Positions 43,046 through 52,414 are shown, numbered from the stretch's first letter. The stretch: DNA of 64,000 nucleotides from Sphingobacteriaceae bacterium UBA2059 (GCA_002332615.1 DDAL01000008.1:67073-131072); one strand, 5' to 3'. A program made the numbers and translations. The notes: a model not told the origin generated them from the sequence alone.

Positions 43046-44788
43046 CTACTTCCAATTAGGATTCTGAACCAGGTTCGGATTAAGCTTTATTTCCTGAGAA
43101 GGAATAGGAAAAAGATAGTCTTTAGATTCGTCAAACTGCTTTTGAATATGTGGATTCACTAAAACATTACCGCCCTGCTCCCCATTTTCCAAGACCACTT
43201 CATCGCCAAGCTTTAGTAATTGCAGGCCGGGAGTTTTAGGCTTTGCACCTTTGTATATCTGAACATCAGGCTTTTTATCACCATCCAGATCATACAAGCC
43301 CAAACCCGGAAAAAACATACCTTTAAACGGACGCTTAAGCAAATTACCTTCTTTCCAGCGCATCAGGTCGTCCCAACGAAAAGACTCCATAACGAGCTCG
43401 ATACGACGCTCCCTTCTTACTTCCAGTATAACACCTTTATAATCAGACTTCTCCACATTCGGATATTGCTTTTCCAAATACGGATCAGGCTCTTTGTTTG
43501 CCGCCATCATATTCATGTTTGGCATATCAACACGCTCCCGAAGGCGATTTACCGAAAGGTCAAGGTCTGTCTGTTTCAACTGACCCAGCTCAGCCAATGC
43601 TTCGGCATAGTTCAAAAGCACCTCTGCAAGCCTGAAGACAGGCATATCATTAATAGAACTTTGGTTAGAGTCATATTTCACATTGCCCACAAACTTAATG
43701 ATTTGGTACCCTGTAACGGAATTACCAAACTGAGGAACTTCAACACTAGTGCCTCCGATTCTTTTATACCCAGGGGTGCGGACTGTCTGAGAGAGCCGGG
43801 GGTCTCTATTAATAACCTCCTCAGCAAACTGCATATGTTGATAACCGGGCTTGTCTGTAAACCGCGTGCCATCGGCCATAAGATAGGAATCGACAAGATC
43901 CTTATTCAAGCCCGGCTTTCCATAAGATGCTGTTATTGTATAATAATTAACATTATGCCTTACTGCAAGCGCATCATTAAACCTCCTGGCCAGAACGACC
44001 TCCTGATCGATAGCATTTTCTGATGCAAAAAGTTCCAAATATGCCTTTTCTTTCGAGCTTTTGTAAATAGAATAAGGGCCTTTAGTAATCAGCTCCCTGG
44101 AAGCATTGGCCGACTCTTTCAAAAAATCCTCTGCGCCGGGCAAACTATACTCTTTATGGTATTTTCGAAAAGTACCTTCATACAGCCCAATTCTTGATTT
44201 TAGCGCCAGTGCAGTCCACTTAGTTACCTGCTCTACATTTTTAACCGACGGGAGATTAGCAATAGCATAATTAACATCTGCCAGGACCGAGTCCATAACC
44301 AGTGTACGAGGATCTCTTGGCCTTTTTAAAGCAAGGGTATCCATATAATCTATTGTTGCCGAATACCATGGAACGTCACCAAACCGCTGAACCTTATCGA
44401 AATAAAAATAAGCTCTGAAAAACCTGGCAACTGCAGCATAGCGGGCGGCCTTTGCCTCTGGTACAGACCGGTTATAATTACCCAGAAAGTAATTAATATT
44501 ACGCAAATCACCCCAGTTCCAACCACCACCGGTATTTGGTATGGTTCTTTTTCCTGTTAACAAATCAGGCGGAGACTGTTTAATGATGTTATCTACATCT
44601 TCGTTATACACGCCCTCTGCTGAAGGAAAAGCATTATAGAAAGAGTTACAATAGAGAGCCAGGTCCTTTTCTGTGCGGAAGAACGACTCAGGAGCTATCT
44701 GAGATTCGGGCTGCTTGTCAAGAAAGTCTTCGCAGGATACCATTATACCCCAACAAAGAACCAAAGCAGCCATATAGTATTTATTCAT
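43046..44788 (-). CDS. SusD/RagB-family outer-membrane lipoprotein
   Basis: A 580-residue SusD protein: signal and lipobox MAALVLCWGIMVSCEDF (Cys19), N-terminal FLDKQPESQIAPESFF, helical TPR region (YAAVARFFRAYFYFDKVQRF, WTALALKSRIGLYEGTFRK) and C-terminal RRERRIELVMESFRWDDLMR with KDYLFPIPSQEIKLNPNLVQ. It forms the binding lid of the SusC encoded 21 bp upstream. No glycosidase accompanies this pair, so the substrate cannot be read from the context. Confidence 0.95.
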   Translation of the reverse strand: MNKYYMAALVLCWGIMVSCEDFLDKQPESQIAPESFFRTEKDLALYCNSFYNAFPSAEGVYNEDVDNIIKQSPPDLLTGKRTIPNTGGGWNWGDLRNINYFLGNYNRSVPEAKAARYAAVARFFRAYFYFDKVQRFGDVPWYSATIDYMDTLALKRPRDPRTLVMDSVLADVNYAIANLPSVKNVEQVTKWTALALKSRIGLYEGTFRKYHKEYSLPGAEDFLKESANASRELITKGPYSIYKSSKEKAYLELFASENAIDQEVVLARRFNDALAVRHNVNYYTITASYGKPGLNKDLVDSYLMADGTRFTDKPGYQHMQFAEEVINRDPRLSQTVRTPGYKRIGGTSVEVPQFGNSVTGYQIIKFVGNVKYDSNQSSINDMPVFRLAEVLLNYAEALAELGQLKQTDLDLSVNRLRERVDMPNMNMMAANKEPDPYLEKQYPNVEKSDYKGVILEVRRERRIELVMESFRWDDLMRWKEGNLLKRPFKGMFFPGLGLYDLDGDKKPDVQIYKGAKPKTPGLQLLKLGDEVVLENGEQGGNVLVNPHIQKQFDESKDYLFPIPSQEIKLNPNLVQNPNWK

Positions 44789-44809
44789 GATTTTCTGTAA
44801 TTACAATTA

Positions 44810-47800
44810 TTAAAACGTTACGTCGAGGCCAAAAGAGAATGTTTTAGAGAACGGATAAACCCGGCCGTTAACCTCGGAAGATGCCTGTTCAGGATCTATA
44901 TAATCGGAGCGGAGCTTAGTAGCAGTAAATATATTTTCGCCACTTAAATAAATACGAGCTCTGCTCACTTTTGCTTTACTAAGCAAAGAAGCAGGGATAG
45001 AATAGCCTACATTTAAACTCTTCAATCTTAAATAAGCAAGATTTTGCAAATACCTGTCATTCTTTACATTCAATGAACCTCCGCCATTTAACGCAATGTA
45101 TCCTCTCAGGAGCGGAAAGTACGCATCCGGATTTTCGGGAGTCCATACATCATCATTGAAGTTGCGGGGAACAAACGAGAAGTAAGGCCTGGAATAGGGC
45201 CCCCAGAATTTATCGGCATTATTTCCGGGGTACCAATCCTGCCGCCCTATTCCCTGAAAGAAAGCAGAAATATCAAAGTTTGCCCAGCTTGCACCAACGT
45301 TAAAATTAAAATTATAGCGAGGGAGTTCATTGCCAATAACTTCAAGATCGCCATGGTCATCCAAAGTGTTTTTACCATCATTAATAATAGCATTTCCATC
45401 CATATCTTTAAACTTCATATCGCCGCCCTTAAGCTGCGACCACTCTCCCGGCGCTCCTAAACGCTGCTTATTTACATAATCCTGATTTACCTTCCAGGCT
45501 TTTGCTTCTTCATCAGATGCAAATAAGCCCTCCACCCGGTATCCCCATATCTGTCCCAGCTGCTGCCCTACATAATAATTACTTAATAGCAGATTGGGAT
45601 TGTCAAAACGCGTGATCTTTGCTTTTGAATCTGCAAGTCCAAGTCCTATATTATAAGATAAAGGCCTGCCGGCTACCACTATACGATCCTGCCACGCTAT
45701 AGCAGTTTCCCATCCTATGTTTCTCAGGTCGCCTGCGTTCTCTTTAGGAGCAGATGCTCCCAGTACGCCGGGAAGTGTTTTGCCGGCAATAAGCATATCC
45801 AATGTATTACGCACATACCAGTCGAATGTAGCGCTCAGCCGTTGCTTAAAAAAGGCAGCATCAAGGCCCACATTGGTAGTTGTAGCCCTCTCCCATGTAA
45901 GGTTAGGTGATATGGGAGCCGGAACTGAAAAATACTCCGCCTTTTTGCTGTCCATAATCCAATTTGAAGTGCCGCGTGCCAGTAACGGAATGTAGCCATA
46001 TACCGATGCCTCTTTCTGATTTCCAAGAGAACCATGAGAAGCTCTGATCTTAAACTCGCTGAATAAAGGCTTTAAATTGCTGAAAAAGTCTTCCTGACTT
46101 ATTCTCCATCCAACCGACACCGAAGGAAAAAAGCCAAACCGCTGACCTTTAGGAAAACGCGACGATCCGTCATATCGGCCATTTAACTCCAACAGGTACT
46201 TACCATCAAAATCATAATTAAATCTGCCAAAAATTCCCATAAGTGCCCAGGTATTGGCGTTTCCGCTCACGGTCATATCGCCCGAGCCTAATGTAAGGTC
46301 ATTAAGGTCTTCAGACAGGAGATCGTTCCTGCGGGAATACCAGCGTTTGTAACTTTCTGATTCCTGATTATAACCTGCAGTAAACTTAAGATTATGCTTA
46401 TCTAAGCTCTTCTGATAATCCGCATATAAATTCAAAGTATGGTAGTGTTTAGCATAATTGGTTTCTTCAAGAAAATCAACCCCCTGATAAGATATTACGC
46501 CCGGATAAACAGACCATGGAAACTGTGTTTTCCGGTTCCAATAGTTACTTGGCTGATAGTTATAATTATAATTACCGGTAAACTGCAAACCTTTGGCTAT
46601 GCTGAAAATCGCTTCAAAGTTATTTGCAAACTCGTTGGTTGTTTCTGCACCTTTAGACTTGCCATGTAACAGATCGGCAAAAACGCCGTCGCCCACCGTG
46701 TAGTTATTAAGTTCGGTACGGTAGGTGGCAGTACCATCCGGATTAACGGGGACGTAACTAGGCAGTGCATGGACTGTTGTCGAAACGAAGTTCTGATTAC
46801 CGTTCTTACCATTCTGAAAACCAGGATAATTGTACGTATTATAATTAAACTGAGTGTTATTGCTGACTTTCAGCCATTTGGTAACAGCAGATGAGAGCTT
46901 GGTCCTCAAATTATAGCCCTTATATTTATCCTGATTAATACGCATCAGACCATTTTTTTCAAACATGCGGCCGGATAAAAGAAAATTAAATTTATCGGTT
47001 CCTCCCATAAAGCTTATAGAGTGCTCCATTGACGTTTGAGTTTTTCTGAACATCTCATTCCACCAGTCGGTACTACCATAATAGATGTACATATCCTTAC
47101 CTTTCCGGTTATCAATTACCACACTTGGCAGCGACTTGTCAGTCTTGCGCTTTAGAAGTTCTTCATAATCCTTATCCGTATAGCCGGTATATGTTTTACC
47201 TGTTGCCCGTTTAAACGCTTCATCGTTCAGCACAGCTGCATCATATCCATCAGTCATAAAATCTGTACTCACCGTATTGCCGGACCACCCGAAGTTATTG
47301 CTATAATTTATCCGTATTTTTCCATCCCGTGCAGCTTTTGTTGTGATAAGCATAACGCCAAAAGCACCTCTCGAACCGTATATCGCCGCTGCAGCTGCAT
47401 CTTTTAATACAGATATAGTCTCGACATCACGAGGGTTAATTGTATTTAAATCGCCGGGTACCCCGTCAATAAGGATCAAAGGCTCTGCCTTCGAGCTGTT
47501 TATAGAGGCATATCCTCTTATATTTACCGACCCTGTAGCGCCGGGCCGGCCGTTACCAAAGGTAACATTCACGTTAGGCATAGTTCCCTGAATTGCCTGC
47601 GATATGTTTGCAATAGGCCTGTCCTGGATATCCTTCGAAGAAATCTGAGATACCGCACCTGTAAGGTTCACCTTTTTTTGCGTTCCATAACCTACCACAA
47701 CCACTTCGTCAAGAGCCGCATTGTCAGAGAACAGCTTTATATTAAGAGTAGACGTTTCGCCGGCTTTTACTGTTACCTTTTGCAGCCGCTCTGTTTTGAA

Positions 47801-48106
47801 AGATATAAAACTAATTTCAACCGTGTATGCTCCGGCAGGTGCATCAATGCGGTACTCTCCGTTAAGGCCGGTTTGAACAGCCCGCTCAAGTTCTTTGAGC
47901 CTCACACTTGCTCCCGGCAAAGCAAGTCCTTTGTCGTCCACAACCTTACCTTTTAAAACACCCTTAGCCTGCACATTCCTTGTCTCAGCAACGGCTGTTG
48001 CAGGGTGCAAATTTTTGGCCGCAAGGGGGAAGCCCGATAAAATAAATGAAATAAGAAAACAGGATTTAACAAATAAATGCTGTCGTTTAGTAACATGTCT
48101 AATCAT
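44810..48106 (-). CDS. SusC/RagA-family TonB-dependent transporter (no STN domain)
   Basis: A 1098-residue transporter: signal region SCFLISFILSGFPLAAKN, carboxypeptidase-regulatory-like domain (~50-135, GVLKGKVVDDKGLALPGASV), TonB-box/SusC signature EVVVVGYGTQKKVNLTGAVS, plug (~150-255, LILIDGVPGDLNTI, VLKDAAAAAIYGSRGAFG) and barrel ending FSFGLDVTF. Unlike the first SusC it has no STN domain and no sigma/FecR pair nearby, so it must be controlled another way. With the SusD it forms a two-gene nutrient importer. Confidence 0.95.
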   Translation of the reverse strand: MIRHVTKRQHLFVKSCFLISFILSGFPLAAKNLHPATAVAETRNVQAKGVLKGKVVDDKGLALPGASVRLKELERAVQTGLNGEYRIDAPAGAYTVEISFISFKTERLQKVTVKAGETSTLNIKLFSDNAALDEVVVVGYGTQKKVNLTGAVSQISSKDIQDRPIANISQAIQGTMPNVNVTFGNGRPGATGSVNIRGYASINSSKAEPLILIDGVPGDLNTINPRDVETISVLKDAAAAAIYGSRGAFGVMLITTKAARDGKIRINYSNNFGWSGNTVSTDFMTDGYDAAVLNDEAFKRATGKTYTGYTDKDYEELLKRKTDKSLPSVVIDNRKGKDMYIYYGSTDWWNEMFRKTQTSMEHSISFMGGTDKFNFLLSGRMFEKNGLMRINQDKYKGYNLRTKLSSAVTKWLKVSNNTQFNYNTYNYPGFQNGKNGNQNFVSTTVHALPSYVPVNPDGTATYRTELNNYTVGDGVFADLLHGKSKGAETTNEFANNFEAIFSIAKGLQFTGNYNYNYQPSNYWNRKTQFPWSVYPGVISYQGVDFLEETNYAKHYHTLNLYADYQKSLDKHNLKFTAGYNQESESYKRWYSRRNDLLSEDLNDLTLGSGDMTVSGNANTWALMGIFGRFNYDFDGKYLLELNGRYDGSSRFPKGQRFGFFPSVSVGWRISQEDFFSNLKPLFSEFKIRASHGSLGNQKEASVYGYIPLLARGTSNWIMDSKKAEYFSVPAPISPNLTWERATTTNVGLDAAFFKQRLSATFDWYVRNTLDMLIAGKTLPGVLGASAPKENAGDLRNIGWETAIAWQDRIVVAGRPLSYNIGLGLADSKAKITRFDNPNLLLSNYYVGQQLGQIWGYRVEGLFASDEEAKAWKVNQDYVNKQRLGAPGEWSQLKGGDMKFKDMDGNAIINDGKNTLDDHGDLEVIGNELPRYNFNFNVGASWANFDISAFFQGIGRQDWYPGNNADKFWGPYSRPYFSFVPRNFNDDVWTPENPDAYFPLLRGYIALNGGGSLNVKNDRYLQNLAYLRLKSLNVGYSIPASLLSKAKVSRARIYLSGENIFTATKLRSDYIDPEQASSEVNGRVYPFSKTFSFGLDVTF

Positions 48107-48369
48107 AGTACACTCTTTAATAAGCTTTAGGCTTCGAACACATCTTTTGCCTTTCGAGCGCCAAAGCTATCTGCCCCATGTTAGCTCAATGGTACCTCTG
48201 TATTAAATAACCGTTAATTGATGCAGCTGCCCGCAAGCAGTACAGCCAGGGCTAAAGCGGGAGGAGCTCCGGGCCGGCAGGGTGCTTGCTGCACTGCGCT
48301 ATTGTGCTTTAGTTTTACTACTTTTAACAGCCTGTAAATAAAAGGTGCCAAGACTAAAAACATAGCCAT

Positions 48370-48684
48370 ATGCAAGAAATTACCGTTGAAGAACTAAAAG
48401 AGAAGATTGACAATAACGAAGACTTTCAGCTGATAGACGTACGCGAACCCTTTGAATACGAGGTGTCTAACCTGGGGGGCGAAAACATTCCTCTGGCAGG
48501 GGTACTGATAGAAGCCGAAAAGATAAGCAAGGACAAGCCCGTGTATGTACATTGCCGCAGCGGCAAGCGCAGCGCCGTTGCCATTATGCAGCTGGAGCAA
48601 CAGGGTTATACCAATTTGAGCAATGTTAAAGGAGGCATTGTAGCATGGAAAGAAAAGTTTGACCCTGGCATGGAAGTCTACTAA
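48370..48684 (+). CDS. Single-domain rhodanese
   Basis: A 104-residue cytoplasmic protein with a complete rhodanese fold: MQEITVEELKEKIDNNEDFQ, LIDVREPFEYEVSNLGGENI and the active loop VYVHCRSGKRSAVA with catalytic Cys62, then GYTNLSNVKGGIVAWKEK. It transfers sulfane sulfur to an acceptor. It is monocistronic with a strong terminator. Confidence 0.95.
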   Translation: MQEITVEELKEKIDNNEDFQLIDVREPFEYEVSNLGGENIPLAGVLIEAEKISKDKPVYVHCRSGKRSAVAIMQLEQQGYTNLSNVKGGIVAWKEKFDPGMEVY

Positions 48685-48685
48685 A

Positions 48686-48730
48686 AAACACTTAAGGACT
48701 GCCGCAACCCGGCAGCCCTTAAGTGTTTCT
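48686..48730 (+). terminator. Terminator of the rhodanese gene
   Basis: A long stem pairs AAACACTTAAGG with CCTTAAGTGTTT outside and CTGCCG with CGGCAG inside, starting right after the stop codon. The T-run is short. Confidence 0.85.
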
Positions 48731-48758
48731 ATCCAACCTGCAAGGCAGCCCCAAGCCT

Positions 48759-49511
48759 CTATTTCGTACCCGGGGGAAGCTTCAGACCTTCCACTCCATC
48801 GCCTTTGCCTTTTTTAGATAGAAAATCTTTATACGAATTTACAATATAGGCCATAAGATCATACTCGCCCCAGCGGCTTATCTGCTCCGGCGTGGGCATG
48901 TATTCGGCACGGAAAACCGGTAGATCTTCGTTGCTTATCGCTACTGTATTTTTAATAAGATATACGCTGAACCGGCTGCCTACTTCCTGATAAGCCAGCT
49001 CGCGCTCGGCATAATTGCCAAACTTGCGGGCATGGCGGCCTTTGCGGCCAAAGGTTTCGGTAAGCGCCGTAATAGGCTGAAAGATATAAGAAAGCAGAGG
49101 CGGCTTCCCGCCGTAAAAAACTCCGTTTTTGCGATAGCCCTGCTTTACCTCTTCGAGTTCCTTGTATAAACTGCGCTCGGTTACAGTAACCTGCTCAAGC
49201 TGGGTATTAGGCTGCAGGCGAATAACCATATCCTTAAAATCAGTAACCACCACCCGCTGCTGCACATAACCCAGTGCCCGAAGCTCAATAGTATCTCCGG
49301 AAAGGGAACTTATAGAGAAAAGACCCAGACCATTGCTTGCCACCATGGCGCGCGTGCGCATGTTTTGCACTTCTACGCCCGCCAGCCTGGTACCTCCGGC
49401 GCGGCTTAACACAGCACCTTCCTGCACAAGCCTGGTTTGAGCGGCAGCCAGGCCGGCAGCTGCAAAGAACAGCCACACAATAAGCCCTGGTATAAAAGTG
49501 TTCAGTTTCAT
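48759..49511 (-). CDS. Exported protein with carboxypeptidase-regulatory-like domain, paralogue of 15409-16155
   Basis: A 250-residue protein with signal MKLNTFIPGLIVWLFFAAAG. A beta-sandwich (~30-110, GTRLAGVEVQNMRTRAMVA, LEQVTVTERS) is followed by a helical region with LSYIFQPITALTETFGRKGR, HARKFGNYAERE and YDLMAYIVNSYKDFLSKK. The order of motifs matches the protein at 15409-16155. Function is unknown. It stands between the rhodanese gene and a TonB-dependent barrel gene on the same strand. Confidence 0.75.
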   Translation of the reverse strand: MKLNTFIPGLIVWLFFAAAGLAAAQTRLVQEGAVLSRAGGTRLAGVEVQNMRTRAMVASNGLGLFSISSLSGDTIELRALGYVQQRVVVTDFKDMVIRLQPNTQLEQVTVTERSLYKELEEVKQGYRKNGVFYGGKPPLLSYIFQPITALTETFGRKGRHARKFGNYAERELAYQEVGSRFSVYLIKNTVAISNEDLPVFRAEYMPTPEQISRWGEYDLMAYIVNSYKDFLSKKGKGDGVEGLKLPPGTK

Positions 49512-49634
49512 AGATAGTGCTAATATACAAATGCCCGCCTTTGTTTTAATGCAAAGCTGCTATGAAAAATACTCCGCTGTACCTCCGGTAAACAACCGGG
49601 CCGGCACTCAGGCCAGCCCGGCAAACTTTACACA

Positions 49635-49654
49635 TAAAAAAGCCCTTGGGGGCT
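49635..49654 (-). terminator. Terminator of the second TonB-dependent barrel gene
   Basis: AGCCC (49641-49645) and GGGCT (49650-49654) form a small stem at the very end of the gene, followed on the minus strand by TTTTTTA. Confidence 0.6.
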
Positions 49655-51963
49655 TAGTTCTTAGCTTCTTTTTTAAAACGCTCAGAATAGTCGGCCGTTT
49701 TGCTTCCCCGGTACTTATCATAGGTGCTGTTAAACCGGTAAATTACAGCCAGCTGTATCAGGCGCGTATTTACCGCCCGCCTGTAGGCAGAAGTAAAATT
49801 GGTGCCATACAGGGTATAATAATCGCGCTGGGTTTTAAAGATATCCATGCCCCCGAAAATAATGGCAAGTGCATTATTCATCATCATTTTCCTCACGTTC
49901 AGATCCACATTCCAGTCGGCCTTTCTTTGCTGCAGGTTTACATTGCCGCCCGTTCTCACACTCATATCCATCGATAGGGCAAAGTTTTTTGGCAGGCTAA
50001 GCTCATTGCTGGTGCTAAAGGTAGCCGTAGGGTTGTTAAAATGCTTCTTGCCATTGCTGTAATCGATAGAAAGGAACTGCTGCGAAACATACAGATTAAA
50101 AGACGGCTCCCACAGCTCCGTCTTGGGCGAATAGGTGAGCGAGAGATTAAGCTGCTCCTTATGCGGCACGTTTACAAAGCTTCTGAGCAGCACATCGCTG
50201 CGGTTTTCATACCTGTCTATTACGCTGGTTATAAAGTTTTTGGCATACTGGTAACTGAGCGAGCCAAACAGGTCCTTAAAAATAAGACTGCCCGTAACAT
50301 CATGAGTATACTGCGGCCGGATTGCCGGATTGCCCTGCCGGTAAATAAACCTGTTGGCATACTCAACGCTCGAGTTAAGCATTTCAAAGCCCGGGCGCTG
50401 TATACGGGTAGAGTAACTTAAAGACACCTTGGTTTTTTGTACAGGAAACGAAACACTTAAAGAAGGAAACAAGGTGTTATAGGTTTTTGACCAAGTTTCG
50501 TTGTTGCGCAGCTCACTTTCGTTTTCCGTTTCGAGGTACTCATACCTCAAGCCTCCCTTTACGGTGGTTTTATTAAATGTTTTAGTATACGCACTAAAAA
50601 CAGCAAGCCTGGACTCTGCGTTGCGGTCTATATTATTAAAGGTGGCAGCTCCCGTATTGTTATACCGGTTTGTTATTTTAGAAGAGCTTGCCTCCTGGCC
50701 TGCTTTCAGCTCGCCTTTAAACAGCGGATAAGCAAGTACCAGCTTCTCCATATGCAGGTTATAATCGGAGGCGCTGTGAGAAAGCGAGGTATTTGCCGCT
50801 TCGCTAAGCTGCCGGTCATTCTTGTCGTTACCGCCAAAGTAATCGTAATTAAAGTCGAGGCCCAGCTTGCTCTTAAACCTGGTGGTATAGTAGGCGTTAA
50901 CCCTGTGGGTTTGATTAGACAGGTTTAGCGAATAATCTATTAACGATTTGCTGCCCAAAGCCTCATTAACGCTAAAGTCCTGATGGGTAGCGCCCTGGCC
51001 CTTGTTCCACTTATAGGGCGAAAAAGCCGTGTTATACAACACCCCCATGGAGCTAGCCTTATGATTGTAGCTGACACCCAGTTTAGCATCCATAGTAGCT
51101 GCCTGCTGCTCGGCATCGGTGTTTTGACCAAGCACACGCAACGAATCGGTTCTGAGGCTTATACGCTCCCGGTTATATCCAATAAAAGAAGCCTTCAGGT
51201 TGTCTACCGAGCCAAACACATCCACCTCTTTTTTACGGTAGTTTAAGTTCAGGGTCTGGCGGTGCTGCCAGTCTTCGGCGTACACCCCCCCGAGAAGCAC
51301 ATTTCCACTAAGGCCATCCCCCTGTTTGCGTATGGTCTTAATCCGTATCACCGCCGCTACCGAGGCATCATACTCAGCTCCCGGGTTCATATTTACCTCC
51401 ACACTTTCAACCTCGGCCGAAGGCAGCTGCTCCAGTTCGGACGAGTTTCTTACAAGCCTGTTATTGAGGTAAACCAAGGGCTTGCCCTTGCCATGCACTT
51501 CAATGCCGTCCATGCCGCTTTTAATACCCGGAATTTTGCCCAGCAGCCGGTTGGCTGTCCCTATATTGCTCATCATGCTGTTTTTAACATGCACTACCAG
51601 GCTGCCATCCTTAAGCGAAAGAGCCGGCGGGCGGGCCGTAATATTGATCTCTTTCATCAGCGATGCATCTGCGGCAAGGCTTATCTCTTTATACGAGCCT
51701 CCGGCCAGAGGCACCGTAAGCGTTTTAAAACCAATGTAAGAAACACGCACAAAGGCCGCCGATGAATGCGGCTGCAGGCTATACATGCCTTCTTTATCAG
51801 TAAAACGGGTGGCAAGCACCGCCGAATCCACACGGCTCAGCAAAGACACCGTAGCATAAGCAAGCGGTTTTTTTTGCCCGTCAGTTACCCGCCCATTAAT
51901 GCCCTGAGCGTAGGAAAAAGCGCATTGAAACAACAAAACGCCGAGAAGTAGTTTTTTTAACAC
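49654..51963 (-). CDS. TonB-dependent receptor-like outer-membrane beta-barrel protein
   Basis: A 769-residue protein with a GTG start (51963) leading into signal MLKKLLLGVLLFQCAFSYAQ. A carboxypeptidase-regulatory-like domain (~20-110), plug (~115-225, KIPGIKSGMDGIEVHGKGKP, VYLNNRLVRNSSELEQLPSA) and an OMP_b-brl_3-type barrel follow. Like the gene at 22508-25306 it lacks a SusD partner and carries a tail after the last strand (LIQLAVIYRFNSTYDKYRG and ~18 more residues). An 11-bp periodic repeat lies upstream at 52272-52325, as with that gene. Confidence 0.88.
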   Translation of the reverse strand: MLKKLLLGVLLFQCAFSYAQGINGRVTDGQKKPLAYATVSLLSRVDSAVLATRFTDKEGMYSLQPHSSAAFVRVSYIGFKTLTVPLAGGSYKEISLAADASLMKEINITARPPALSLKDGSLVVHVKNSMMSNIGTANRLLGKIPGIKSGMDGIEVHGKGKPLVYLNNRLVRNSSELEQLPSAEVESVEVNMNPGAEYDASVAAVIRIKTIRKQGDGLSGNVLLGGVYAEDWQHRQTLNLNYRKKEVDVFGSVDNLKASFIGYNRERISLRTDSLRVLGQNTDAEQQAATMDAKLGVSYNHKASSMGVLYNTAFSPYKWNKGQGATHQDFSVNEALGSKSLIDYSLNLSNQTHRVNAYYTTRFKSKLGLDFNYDYFGGNDKNDRQLSEAANTSLSHSASDYNLHMEKLVLAYPLFKGELKAGQEASSSKITNRYNNTGAATFNNIDRNAESRLAVFSAYTKTFNKTTVKGGLRYEYLETENESELRNNETWSKTYNTLFPSLSVSFPVQKTKVSLSYSTRIQRPGFEMLNSSVEYANRFIYRQGNPAIRPQYTHDVTGSLIFKDLFGSLSYQYAKNFITSVIDRYENRSDVLLRSFVNVPHKEQLNLSLTYSPKTELWEPSFNLYVSQQFLSIDYSNGKKHFNNPTATFSTSNELSLPKNFALSMDMSVRTGGNVNLQQRKADWNVDLNVRKMMMNNALAIIFGGMDIFKTQRDYYTLYGTNFTSAYRRAVNTRLIQLAVIYRFNSTYDKYRGSKTADYSERFKKEAKN

Positions 51964-52271
51964 TGTGTATAATTTAGTTATTGATTAGGTTGCAGTACCT
52001 TGCAGGTGCAGGGCATCAGCTTTTAACTTACTACCAAATCTAGGAAAAAGAAGAAAGATGACAATAGCATTATATTAAATTTTTATATAAACTGAATCAT
52101 CTTAGTTGAATAATAAAACAAGCGCTTGCTTGTTATTTAACCAAAACGAAGTAAAGAGATCTGGTGAAAGACCACCGAACCAGGAACACTATGCTAACTG
52201 ACAGAGCCGGGCCTTCGGGCAGATGCTTCCCTGCCGGAGACATAATAACACCATCCTCATTCCAAGTAAAA

Positions 52272-52325
52272 ACATGGACTCATCATGGCTACATCGTGGG
52301 TTCATGACGGACGCATGCCGACGAG
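52272..52325 (+). repeat. Degenerate 11-bp tandem repeat, locus 2
   Basis: Units in register: ACATGGACTC (52272-52281, partial), ATCATGGCTAC (52282-52292), ATCGTGGGTTC (52293-52303), ATGACGGACGC (52304-52314) and ATGCCGACGAG (52315-52325). Unit and spacing match the block at 25491-25533; both blocks begin after an A-run followed by ACATGG. Confidence 0.7.
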
Positions 52326-52326
52326 G

Positions 52327-52358
52327 TATGCCTGCAAAGCCGCACCTTTGCAGGCATA
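52327..52358. repeat. Perfect 13-bp inverted repeat next to the 11-bp repeat block
   Basis: TATGCCTGCAAAG (52327-52339) and CTTTGCAGGCATA (52346-52358) are exact reverse complements with a 6-bp loop. No T-run follows, so it is unlikely to be a simple terminator. Confidence 0.8.
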
Positions 52359-52406
52359 GGATAAAAGTTTAAGCCGCGGCGGCACAGGCAATAAAGCAAT
52401 AAATAG

Positions 52407-52414
52407 TATCTTTG
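52407..52414 (+). promoter_or_regulatory. -7 promoter element of yicC
   Basis: TATCTTTG matches TAnnTTTG and ends 3 bp before the ATG at 52418, implying a leaderless or nearly leaderless transcript. No good -33 element is seen. Confidence 0.5.
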
